Shown here piece by piece: positions 1-6,674 of a stretch of DNA of 13,196 nucleotides. Source of the DNA: Natronohydrobacter sp. (lineage in GTDB: Bacteria > Pseudomonadota > Alphaproteobacteria > Rhodobacterales > Rhodobacteraceae); NCBI GenBank assembly GCA_007116445.1, contig SKIM01000109.1, positions 1-13,196 of the forward strand, given 5' to 3'. The notes below the pieces were generated by a model. That model was not told where the DNA came from. It did no database searches and saw nothing but the letters and a program-made list of their open reading frames with translations. Made by a program: the position numbers and the translations under genes. Every line of letters begins with the position of its first letter. The stretch's first letter is position 1.

Positions 1-71
1 CAGCCCGGACACCCAAGCGGGCACACGCCCCACCCACCCACCCGCGCGCGCCCGCTTGGGTGTCCAGGCTG
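1..71. repeat. 22-bp inverted repeat (hairpin) abutting the fdhF ribosome binding site
   Basis: Positions 1-22 and 50-71 are reverse complements with one mismatch (6 against 66). The inner 16 bp (GGACACCCAAGCGGGC at 7-22, GCCCGCTTGGGTGTCC at 50-65) is perfect. The 27-nt spacer (23-49) is C-rich, with cccacccacccaccc-like and alternating CG runs. The right arm ends at the first base of the Shine-Dalgarno GGAGGG (71-76). There is no T-tract after it, so it is not a standard intrinsic terminator. As RNA it could shape translation or stability between an upstream gene, probably another formate dehydrogenase subunit, and the alpha subunit. The left arm begins at the window edge, so the repeat may extend further. 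Confidence 0.85.
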
Positions 72-84
72 GAGGGCCGTTGTC

Positions 85-2859
85 ATGAGCGCACCGGTCC
101 GTTTCACGCTTGACGGCCGTGAGGTCGAAGCCGCGCCCGGTCAGACGATCTGGGAAGTCGCAAATGGCCGGGGGCTTGTGATCCCGCATCTGTGCCACAA
201 GCCCGCACCTGGCTACCGCCCTGACGGTAATTGCCGCGCCTGTGTGGTCGAGATCGAGGGCGAGCGCACGCTCGCGGCGTCCTGCATCCGCGAACCCGCA
301 GAGGGGATGGTGGTGCATACCGAGAGCCAACGCGCGAAAACGGCGCGCAAGGCGGTGATCGAGTTGTTGCTGGCCGATCAGCCTGAACGCGCTGCGAGCC
401 ATGACCGTGACAGTCATCTCTGGGACATGGCCGACGCCAATGGCGTCACGGAGAGCCGCTATCCGACGCTGGAACCCGAGCGCATCCCGCTGCTTGATGA
501 CAGTCATGTCGCAATGCGCGTCAATCTCGATGCCTGTATCCAATGCGGGCTTTGTGTGCGTGCATGTCGTGAGGTGCAGGTCAATGATGTGATCGGTATG
601 GCGGGGCGCGGGCATGATGCCTATCCGGTCTTCGATTTTGACGACCCGATGGGCGAAAGTTCCTGCGTGGCCTGTGGAGAATGCGTGCAGGCTTGCCCCA
701 CGGGGGCGCTGATGCCTGCGAGCCTGATGGATGCAGAGGAACAAGGCAGCAGCCGCGCGTTTGATCGTCAAGTCGCTTCGGTCTGTCCCTTCTGCGGGGT
801 CGGGTGTCAGGTCAGCCTGAAGGTCCGTGAGGACAAGGTGGTGGCGGTTGATGGCATCAACGGCCCGGCCAATGAGGGACGGCTTTGCGTCAAGGGGCGC
901 TTCGGGTTCGACTATATCCACCATCCGCATCGCCTGACAGTGCCGCTGATCCGGCGCGAGGGTGCGGCGAAGGGGCTGAATGTCGATCCCGGCAATTGGA
1001 CAGAGGTCTTCCGCGAGGCGAGCTGGGACGAGGCGCTGGATGCGGCGGCCAAGGGCCTCGGGGGTTTGCGCGATGCGCATGGCGGGGCGAGCGTCGCGGG
1101 CTTTGGCAGCGCGAAATGCACCAATGAGGAAGCCTATCTTTTCCAGCGGCTGATCCGCGAAGGCTTCGGCCATAACAATGTCGATCATTGCACGCGGCTT
1201 TGCCATGCCTCATCGGTCGCGGCGCTGATGGAAAATGTAGGCTCGGGCGCTGTGACCGCGACCTTCAACGAGATCGAGAACGCCGATGTCGCCATCGTGA
1301 TTGGCGCCAATCCGGTTGAAAATCATCCGGTTGCGGCCACTTTCTTCAAGCAGTTTGCGAAGCGCGGGGGCAAGCTGATCGTAATGGATCCGCGCGGACA
1401 TGCGCTCAAGCGGTTCGCGACGCATATGTTGCAATTCAAGCCCGGCGCGGATGTCTCGATGCTCAATGCGATCATGCATGTGATCGTCGAAGAAGGACTG
1501 TGCGACACCCAATATATTCAGGCAATGACCGAGAATTGGGAGGCGATGCGCGCCCATCTCGCTGATTTCTCGCCCGAGAAAATGGCTCCCATTTGCGGTA
1601 TCCCGGCCGAGACTCTGCGCGCCGTTGCACGCGATTTCGCAGGCGCGCGGGCGGGCATGATCTTCTGGGGAATGGGGGTCAGCCAGCATATCCACGGGAC
1701 CGACAATTCGCGCTGTCTGATCAGCCTTGCGCTGATGTGTGGGCAGGTCGGTCGTCCTGGCACCGGGCTACATCCGCTGCGGGGCCAGAACAATGTTCAG
1801 GGCGCGTCCGATGCGGGCCTCATCCCGATGTTCCTTCCAGATTATCAACGTGTTACGGATAACTCTTCGCGCGCTGCATTCGCACGGCTTTGGGGGGCGG
1901 ATATCTCGGAGAAGCCGGGTCTGACCGTCACGGAAATTCTGGATGCAGTCCATGCGGGCGACATTCGGGGTATGTATATTCTTGGCGAGAATCCGGCCAT
2001 GTCCGACCCGGACGTGGCCCATGCCCGCGAGGCGCTGGCCAAGCTGGACCATCTGGTGGTGCAGGATATCTTCCTGACCGAAACCGCGAATTTCGCCGAT
2101 GTCATTCTGCCTGCTGCGGCCTTTTTTGAGAAATGCGGAACGGTCACAAATACCAACCGACAGGTCCAGATGGGGCGTCCCGCCGTCCCGCCGCCGGGGC
2201 AGGCGCGAGAGGATTGGGCGATCACAGTGGCGCTCGCCCGACGCCTTGGACTGGATTGGCAGTATGCCCATCCGCGCGAGATCTTTGCGGAAATGAAGCT
2301 GGGCATGCCAAGTTTGAACAATATTACCTGGGCGCGGCTTGAACAGGAGGGGGCGGTTACCTATCCGTCACTCTCGCCAGAGGATCCCGGACAGTCCATT
2401 GTCTTCGCCGATTCCTTCCCACGCGCTGGAGGACGGGCGCGGTTTGCCCCGGCGCAAGTGATTGCCCCTGACGAATTGCCCGATGCCGACTATCCGATGG
2501 TGCTGACCACCGGGCGGCAACTCGAGCATTGGCATACAGGGGCGATGACGCGGCGCGCGCGCGTGCTCGACGCAGTGGAGCCGGAAGCGAATTGTTCGTT
2601 GCACCCCTCCACGCTGCGCCGTCTCGGGGTGGAGGCGGGCGATATGGTGCGCCTGACCACGCGGCGCGGCACGATCACAGTGATGGCGCGCGAAGATCGT
2701 GCGGTCAGTCCTGATATGGTCTTTTTGCCTTTCGCTTTTGTTGAGGCAGCGGCAAATATCCTGACCAATCCGGCGCTGGATCCTTACGGCAAGATCCCGG
2801 AATTCAAATTCGCAGCAGTCCGGGTCGAGCCTGTTTCGCAGCCTTTGGCAGCAGAATAG
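85..2859 (+). CDS. fdhF: Formate dehydrogenase alpha subunit (molybdenum, FdsA-like)
   Basis: This 924-residue protein is the catalytic subunit of a soluble formate dehydrogenase, oxidising formate to CO2 at a bis-MGD molybdenum centre and normally passing electrons through partner flavoprotein subunits to NAD+. Domains in order: an N-terminal 2Fe-2S ferredoxin (Cys37, 50, 53, 67); a 2x4Fe-4S ferredoxin (Cys151/154/157/161 and 194/197/200/204); the molybdopterin-side 4Fe-4S motif (Cys234/237/241/268); the molybdopterin oxidoreductase body; and a C-terminal dinucleotide-binding domain (about 800-915, with HWHTGAMTRR). The molybdenum ligand is Cys373 in HCTRLCH, followed by His374, so it is the cysteine and not the selenocysteine form. 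Lys344 and Arg566 sit where the family has its catalytic lysine and arginine. There is no cysteine between 67 and 151, so the NuoG-type His-Cys3 cluster seems absent. The start is backed by GGAGGG at 71-76. Partner subunits are presumably upstream, outside the window; fdsC/fdsD-like genes do not follow. Confidence 0.96.
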   Translation: MSAPVRFTLDGREVEAAPGQTIWEVANGRGLVIPHLCHKPAPGYRPDGNCRACVVEIEGERTLAASCIREPAEGMVVHTESQRAKTARKAVIELLLADQPERAASHDRDSHLWDMADANGVTESRYPTLEPERIPLLDDSHVAMRVNLDACIQCGLCVRACREVQVNDVIGMAGRGHDAYPVFDFDDPMGESSCVACGECVQACPTGALMPASLMDAEEQGSSRAFDRQVASVCPFCGVGCQVSLKVREDKVVAVDGINGPANEGRLCVKGRFGFDYIHHPHRLTVPLIRREGAAKGLNVDPGNWTEVFREASWDEALDAAAKGLGGLRDAHGGASVAGFGSAKCTNEEAYLFQRLIREGFGHNNVDHCTRLCHASSVAALMENVGSGAVTATFNEIENADVAIVIGANPVENHPVAATFFKQFAKRGGKLIVMDPRGHALKRFATHMLQFKPGADVSMLNAIMHVIVEEGLCDTQYIQAMTENWEAMRAHLADFSPEKMAPICGIPAETLRAVARDFAGARAGMIFWGMGVSQHIHGTDNSRCLISLALMCGQVGRPGTGLHPLRGQNNVQGASDAGLIPMFLPDYQRVTDNSSRAAFARLWGADISEKPGLTVTEILDAVHAGDIRGMYILGENPAMSDPDVAHAREALAKLDHLVVQDIFLTETANFADVILPAAAFFEKCGTVTNTNRQVQMGRPAVPPPGQAREDWAITVALARRLGLDWQYAHPREIFAEMKLGMPSLNNITWARLEQEGAVTYPSLSPEDPGQSIVFADSFPRAGGRARFAPAQVIAPDELPDADYPMVLTTGRQLEHWHTGAMTRRARVLDAVEPEANCSLHPSTLRRLGVEAGDMVRLTTRRGTITVMAREDRAVSPDMVFLPFAFVEAAANILTNPALDPYGKIPEFKFAAVRVEPVSQPLAAE

Positions 2860-2906
2860 GCGTATGTCGCAATCTGTGAGCTGTGGTGACTGCGCTCAGG
2901 ATTCTG

Positions 2907-2935
2907 AAAGGGGCGCCCTTGAGCGCCCCTTTTTT
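2907..2935. terminator. Intrinsic terminator between convergent fdhF and rhlE
   Basis: A perfect 10-bp stem, AAAGGGGCGC (2907-2916) with GCGCCCCTTT (2923-2932), closes a 6-nt loop and is followed by six T residues (2930-2935). It lies 48 bp after the fdhF stop. On the opposite strand it starts right after the rhlE stop codon, with only a three-T tail, so it is strong for fdhF and weaker for the helicase. Confidence 0.9.
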
Positions 2936-4254
2936 CATGCTGATTTGCGCGTGCGGGGTTTGCCGCTGGTCTTGCCGGGCCCGCGGCGGGTTGCATCACC
3001 GGGTTTGCCACTGCCCGAGCGCGCGCGTGCCGGGTGCGGGTGTTGTCCGGCTTTCGCTGGGCGCGGGGCGCCGCGTCCTGGCCCGCGCTTGCGCGCAGCC
3101 GCGCGTGCGGCACCGGCCATTTCGTCGGGCCAGGGGCTGCCGCCTGCGACGGTCAGTTCACGTTTCATCAGCCGCTCGATGTTTTGCAGATCTCCCATCT
3201 CGGCAGGCGCGCAAAACGCAATGGCGCGGCCCGAGGCGCCAGCACGCGCGGTGCGTCCGATGCGGTGCACATAGTTTTCGGGGACTTCGGGCAGCTCATA
3301 ATTATAGACATGTCGCACGTCGGGAATGTCGATCCCGCGAGCGGCGACATCCGTCGCGACCAGCACTTTCAGACGCCCCTCGCGGAAAGCCTGCAAAGTG
3401 CGTTCGCGCTGCGCCTGCGATTTGTTGCCATGGATCGAGCCCGCATCGATGCCCCAGGCGGTCAACAGCTTCATCAGCTTTTCCGCACCATGTTTGGTGC
3501 GCGCAAAGACCAGCGCCAGTTCGGACATATGCGCTTTCAGATAGCCTTCGAGCAGCCGCGCCTTGTCGCCCTGGGGCACATAATGGACCGATTGGTCGAT
3601 CTTGTCGGCAGGTTTGCCGGGCGCATCAACCTGAATGCGTTCGGGCCGGTCGAGATAGGCGCTGGCGATTTCGTTCATCTGCTTGTTCATCGTTGCCGAA
3701 AACATCATCGTCTGACGATTCTTGGGCAGCAGACCGGCGATTTTGCGCAGGGCGTGGATGAAGCCCAGATCGAGCATCTGATCAGCCTCATCGAGCACCA
3801 GCATCTGCGTTTGCGACAGCGTCAGGGCGCGGCGCTCCAGCAGATCGAGCAGCCGTCCGGGTGTCGCGACAAGAATATCGCACCCCTTGGCCAGTTTCTG
3901 AATTTGCGGCTGCATGCCTGCGCCACCGACAACACGCTGTACCTTAAGCGGCGTCTTGCGCGCGAAATTGTCGAGCGTCGTCGCAATCTGGGTGACCAGC
4001 TCGCGCGTCGGTGCAAGGATCAGCGCCTGCGTCGTCTTCGGGGCAGGGCGCTCGGCGCCGAGCAGCGCGTGCATGATCGGCAGGCCAAAGGCCAGCGTCT
4101 TGCCAGTGCCGGTCTGGGCCAATCCCAGAATGTCGCGGCCCTGCATGATCACCGGGATCGCGCGGGATTGGATCGGGGTCGGGGTGGCGAAGCCTTGTGC
4201 TTCCAGTCCGGTCATCAGAACCGGGCGCAGCCCGAACATGGTAAAATCAGTCAA
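2935..4254 (-). CDS. rhlE: DEAD-box ATP-dependent RNA helicase, RhlE type
   Basis: An ATP-dependent RNA helicase that unwinds or remodels RNA, as in ribosome assembly, mRNA decay and cold adaptation. With the start chosen here it has 439 residues. All core motifs are visible in order: Q motif (FATPTPIQ), Walker A AQTGTGKT (46-53), PTREL, TPGRLLDL, DEAD (155-158), SAT (186-188), ATDVAARGID and HRIGRTAR (330-337). A lysine/arginine/glycine-rich tail from about 372 is typical of RhlE proteins and probably binds RNA. The start is inferred to be TTG at 4252-4254: GAGAGGA lies 6 nt upstream on the coding strand and the product begins MTDFTMFGLRP, close to family N-termini. The ATG at 4237-4239 is 21 nt from that site. 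The reading frame stays open to 4419, but those extra residues do not resemble a helicase. The gene diverges from cspA. Confidence 0.93.
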   Translation of the reverse strand: MTDFTMFGLRPVLMTGLEAQGFATPTPIQSRAIPVIMQGRDILGLAQTGTGKTLAFGLPIMHALLGAERPAPKTTQALILAPTRELVTQIATTLDNFARKTPLKVQRVVGGAGMQPQIQKLAKGCDILVATPGRLLDLLERRALTLSQTQMLVLDEADQMLDLGFIHALRKIAGLLPKNRQTMMFSATMNKQMNEIASAYLDRPERIQVDAPGKPADKIDQSVHYVPQGDKARLLEGYLKAHMSELALVFARTKHGAEKLMKLLTAWGIDAGSIHGNKSQAQRERTLQAFREGRLKVLVATDVAARGIDIPDVRHVYNYELPEVPENYVHRIGRTARAGASGRAIAFCAPAEMGDLQNIERLMKRELTVAGGSPWPDEMAGAARAAARKRGPGRGAPRPAKAGQHPHPARARSGSGKPGDATRRGPGKTSGKPRTRKSA

Positions 4255-4768
4255 AGTCAGTCCTCTCACGGCCTGTCGCAACAGGCGATAGGCCCCTGGC
4301 CAATCCAGGGGCGGGTTTGGGGGCGCATTTTCACATGCACCGCCCCCCACGCGTGATGTCGGGAAGCAAAATTCGGGCCTGACGCCCTGGCGGCGACGGA
4401 GGATGTGCTCACGCGGCACTGTCGCAGATTTCTTTCAGATGTGGTGGATCGGAGAATATGTCAAGGAGTGATTGCAAAGACATTGCCCGATTCGTGGTTC
4501 TGTACGGACGGAGCAAGGGCTTGAAGCGTGCTTTTGCAGTGTTCGGATTGAAAAACTGGCAGCGTGCGCAGTGACTTCCTGTGCAAATCCCGCAAGTTGT
4601 GATGCTGCAGGCGCAAAGTACTTGCCTTTTATACAGGCTGTGGCACGATTGCGTGTGGGATGACAGATTTTCTACGACCGCCTCTGTTTGCACAGCCGGC
4701 CAAGGAAGACCTGCTGAACGACCCCGTCTCATATGTGCCGGGGGTAATGCAAACCGAGGAGAAGACCG
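4255..4768. other. 514-bp intergenic region between divergent rhlE and cspA
   Basis: No well supported gene lies here. It holds the rhlE leader hairpins and presumably long leaders for both genes. On the minus strand a perfect -35-like TTGACA lies at the complement of 4459-4464, about 205 bp before the helicase start, but I see no good -10 partner. On the plus strand a 38-codon frame (4458-4574) starts ATG with GGAG only 3 nt upstream and would encode a small basic protein of unknown family; I do not call it a gene. The cspA ribosome binding site is GAGGAG at 4756-4761. Confidence 0.5.
4271..4311 (-). promoter_or_regulatory. Tandem stem-loops in the rhlE 5' leader
   Basis: Two perfect hairpins lie just upstream of the helicase ribosome binding site (GAGAGGA, complement of 4261-4267). 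GCCTGT-cgca-ACAGGC spans 4271-4286 (6 bp, tetraloop) and CCCCTGG-ccaat-CCAGGGG spans 4293-4311 (7 bp). Neither is followed by a T-tract in the direction of the gene. The nearer hairpin ends 3 nt from the Shine-Dalgarno. A role in cold-responsive or helicase-dependent translation is inference only. Confidence 0.5.
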
Positions 4769-4975
4769 ATGCCGACAGGCACCGTGAAATGGTTCAACAC
4801 CACAAAAGGTTTTGGTTTTATCGCGCCTGAAGGGGGCGGTAAGGATGTTTTCGTCCACATATCCGCTGTGGAACGCGCTGGCCTGACAGGGCTGGCGGAT
4901 GATCAGAAAGTCGAATACGAACTCCGCGCCGGTCGCGACGGTCGCGAATCGGCCAGCGATCTCAAGCTGCTCTGA
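4769..4975 (+). CDS. cspA: Cold-shock protein, CspA family
   Basis: A 68-residue single cold-shock domain protein, the usual length for the family. Such proteins bind single-stranded RNA or DNA in the cytoplasm and melt RNA secondary structure. The RNP1 motif is KGFGFI (13-18) and RNP2 is VFVHI (27-31), with the typical N-terminus GTVKWFN (4-10). GAGGAG at 4756-4761 gives a well spaced ribosome binding site. The long untranslated stretch upstream fits the long leaders known for cold-shock genes. It is transcribed away from the RNA helicase. The paralogue letter cannot be set from sequence, and growth-phase rather than cold induction is possible. Confidence 0.95.
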   Translation: MPTGTVKWFNTTKGFGFIAPEGGGKDVFVHISAVERAGLTGLADDQKVEYELRAGRDGRESASDLKLL

Positions 4976-4986
4976 CCGGACAGCCC

Positions 4987-5017
4987 GCTGCCGCGCGCCC
5001 GAGCCGCGCGCGGCAGC
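4987..5017. terminator. Strong GC hairpin between convergent cspA and ArsC-like gene
   Basis: A perfect 12-bp stem, GCTGCCGCGCGC (4987-4998) with GCGCGCGGCAGC (5006-5017), closes a 7-nt loop. It lies 11 bp after the cspA stop and 10 bp beyond the stop of the convergent gene, the normal place for a shared terminator. Neither side has a T-tract, so it would be a non-canonical terminator or a 3'-end stabilising hairpin. Confidence 0.55.
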
Positions 5018-5027
5018 TGAATATACG

Positions 5028-5351
5028 TCACAACACACCTAAAGCCTGCTGAACGTCGGCTTTCCAACCCAGATAGAGTGCATCGCCTTTCTGGATCACT
5101 GGGCGCTTCATCAGTGTTGGATATTGCGCCAGCAAGGTGTCGGCAGAGTCTGCGCGCTCTGCTTCGGACAGATTGCGCCATGTGGTCGAGGCACGGTTGA
5201 TCAGACTGTCGCCAAAAGCCGCAAGGAACCTTGCGCGTTCATCGGCGCTCAGAGGTGTCGTCCTGACATCATGAAACTCTGCTTCGACCAAGCTTTTCAA
5301 TGCCTTCCGGCATGTGTCGCAGGTCTTTATCCCGTAGATGGTCAGCGTCAT
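5028..5351 (-). CDS. ArsC/Spx/YffB-family thioredoxin-fold protein
   Basis: A 107-residue protein of the arsenate reductase-like (ArsC/Spx/YffB) family. A CxxC motif lies in TCDTCRKA (Cys11, Cys14) after a short beta strand, and RPVI (83-86) is the conserved arginine/cis-proline segment of the fold. Length and motifs fit the YffB-like branch, whose members are often named arsenate reductase without proof of that activity. I see no ars operon genes nearby, so arsenate detoxification is not supported; a thiol-disulphide or glutathione-linked role is more likely. It is the last gene of a three-gene minus-strand operon. Its Shine-Dalgarno (AGGA) overlaps the stop codon of the preceding hydrolase, 9 bp upstream, suggesting translational coupling. 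Confidence 0.9.
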   Translation of the reverse strand: MTLTIYGIKTCDTCRKALKSLVEAEFHDVRTTPLSADERARFLAAFGDSLINRASTTWRNLSEAERADSADTLLAQYPTLMKRPVIQKGDALYLGWKADVQQALGVL

Positions 5352-5360
5352 GAAAGTGTC

Positions 5361-6302
5361 CTATCCGGTGTGTTGCGCTTGGAAAAGCGCGACGGTCGCA
5401 TTCAGGAAAGCCGAGCGGATGCGTGGTGTTTCCATCAGCAGTTCATGCAATCCCCCGTCGAAGATTTCCAGTCTGCCCGCTGTCCATTTTGACATTCGCA
5501 GTTCGATCGCATCGGGCGTGACCAGTGTCTCGCGCGTGCCGAGGCCGCAATAGGCAGGCAATGTCGGTGCAGGCAAGGCGGCGAGCCTGCGCGTTTCAGC
5601 AAGTGCTGCGACAAGCCAGCGCAGGCTTGGGGCGCCAAGGCGCAATTCCGGATGGGCCTGGACCTGACGCTGCATGTAAGCGTAGCTGTCGCGATCTTGC
5701 GTGAATTCGTTGCGATCGAACGGGTTTTCCCAAAGTCGAAATTCAACGCCCGCACCGGGAACCTCGCGCCGATCACGTCCAGCGACCCCCAGTGCAGCGG
5801 TCACCGCGGCGACTGCGCGCTGCATGAGCGGCGAGAGCCGCAGCCCCCACATCGGAGCACTGAAAGCGCAGGCTTGGACGGGAAAACCATCAATCAGCGC
5901 CCGCAGTCCGATGCATCCGCCCATGCTATGCGCCAGAAGAAAGCGCGGGATGTCGGGCGCGACTGCGTCGAGCGCAGTGCGATAGGCTGCAACATCTTGC
6001 TGGTAGAGCGCGAAATTCTCGACATGGCCGCGGAGCGGCGTATCGGGCAACCGGTCGGACAGGCCTTGCCCGCGCCAGTCGATCACGGAGGCCCCGAATC
6101 CCTGCGCGGACAGGTCTTGCACAACGCGCCCGTATTTCTCGATGACTTCGGTGCGCCCGGGAAAGATCGCGACCATCCCCTTTGGTCCCGCAGGCCAGAA
6201 AGCTGCCCGCAAGCGCGTGCCGTCCTGTGCTGTCAGCCAGCAGACGCGCTCGGGTGGCGGCGCGTCGCTGACTTCGGCAAAGAATGGCGCGTCCTGTCTC
6301 AT
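5361..6302 (-). CDS. Alpha/beta hydrolase, lysophospholipase (PldB-like)
   Basis: A 313-residue alpha/beta-hydrolase-fold protein of the monoacylglycerol lipase / lysophospholipase L2 type (serine aminopeptidase S33 domain). The nucleophile is Ser126 in LAHSMGG, where the first glycine of the usual GxSxG is alanine. The segment SVIDWRGQGLSDR (72-84) is the hallmark region after strand 4. The His of the triad is probably in GGLHEL near the C-terminus, and the Asp near LVTPDAIE. I see no signal peptide, so it is likely cytoplasmic or peripheral. The start ATG overlaps the stop of the SCP2 gene (ATGA, 6299-6302), so the two are probably translationally coupled. The pairing with a lipid-binding SCP2 protein supports a lipid or acyl-ester substrate, but the substrate is not determined. 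Confidence 0.9.
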   Translation of the reverse strand: MRQDAPFFAEVSDAPPPERVCWLTAQDGTRLRAAFWPAGPKGMVAIFPGRTEVIEKYGRVVQDLSAQGFGASVIDWRGQGLSDRLPDTPLRGHVENFALYQQDVAAYRTALDAVAPDIPRFLLAHSMGGCIGLRALIDGFPVQACAFSAPMWGLRLSPLMQRAVAAVTAALGVAGRDRREVPGAGVEFRLWENPFDRNEFTQDRDSYAYMQRQVQAHPELRLGAPSLRWLVAALAETRRLAALPAPTLPAYCGLGTRETLVTPDAIELRMSKWTAGRLEIFDGGLHELLMETPRIRSAFLNATVALFQAQHTG

Positions 6303-6589
6303 CCGCTGAGCGCTGAGCCCAGCTTCATCGCCATGCCCATATTGCCCTCGATCTTCAGCTTGCCTGACATGAAGGCCATGGTCGGGTTCACATCGCCTTC
6401 CATGATGCCCTGGAAGGTTTCTGCTGTGGCGATCATCGTCACGTCAGCTTCTTCGTCGCCTTCGCGCACGCCTTGATCATCGACCATGATATGGCCCTCG
6501 CCAGTGATCGTGAATTTCGCCGTGCCGTCAAATCCGTCACCCAGACGCGCTGACAGGGCCGCGATGGCGTGGTTCAGAATATCGCTCAT
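6299..6589 (-). CDS. SCP2 sterol-binding domain protein
   Basis: A 96-residue stand-alone SCP2-like protein, a small fold with a hydrophobic tunnel that binds lipids or fatty acyl groups. The C-terminal half, with GDVNPTMAFMSGKLKIEG (about 65-82) followed by a Met-rich helix, is the family signature. There is no signal peptide, so it is cytoplasmic. The ligand is not known from sequence; bacterial members rarely bind sterols. A GGGAG Shine-Dalgarno lies about 6 nt upstream of ATG 6589. It is the first gene of the operon with the hydrolase and the ArsC-like gene, and diverges from the TPR gene. Confidence 0.92.
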   Translation of the reverse strand: MSDILNHAIAALSARLGDGFDGTAKFTITGEGHIMVDDQGVREGDEEADVTMIATAETFQGIMEGDVNPTMAFMSGKLKIEGNMGMAMKLGSALSG

Positions 6590-6617
6590 TCAGGACTCCC
6601 AAGATTCAGTTTTGTGA

Positions 6618-6661
6618 TGCCGGAGTTGTGGAATTATCCGGCAGACAGGTTACATTCCTGT
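6618..6661. promoter_or_regulatory. Two dyads in the SCP2/TPR divergent promoter region
   Basis: The short space between the divergent genes holds two inverted repeats: TGCCGGA-N12-TCCGGCA (6618-6624, 6637-6643) and ACAGG-N7-CCTGT (6645-6649, 6657-6661). The half-sites of the first are centred 19 bp apart, about two helical turns, as for a dimeric regulator. On the minus strand GATAAT (complement of 6633-6638), a near-consensus -10 for the SCP2 operon, overlaps the right arm of the first dyad. TACATT at 6651-6656 is a possible -10 for the TPR gene inside the second. These are operator candidates by position and symmetry; no regulator is identified. Confidence 0.45.
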
Positions 6662-6674
6662 TATGGAGGCACGC

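Noticed and set aside
23..49. C-rich cacccacccaccc tract as a short tandem repeat or i-motif/G4 element
   Set aside because: It is only three to four short units and forms the hairpin loop; too little to call a separate repeat.
3034..4356. 440-codon plus-strand frame opposite the RhlE helicase
   Set aside because: It is the complement of a gene with all helicase motifs; its product has no recognisable domain. Long antisense frames are common in DNA of this base composition.
4458..4574. 38-codon small basic ORF upstream of cspA
   Set aside because: It has a start and a close GGAG but the spacing is too short and no family is recognisable, so it is left as an observation rather than a gene.
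4409..5038. 209-codon minus-strand frame covering cspA and its leader
   Set aside because: It runs antisense through the whole of cspA and shows no domain or good ribosome binding site.
5028..5351. Arsenate resistance function for the ArsC-like gene
   Set aside because: There is no ars gene nearby, and the sequence fits the YffB-like branch, for which arsenate reduction is not shown.
6663..6674. Upstream ATG for the TPR protein
   Set aside because: The Shine-Dalgarno GGAGG lies inside this extension and serves ATG 6675.
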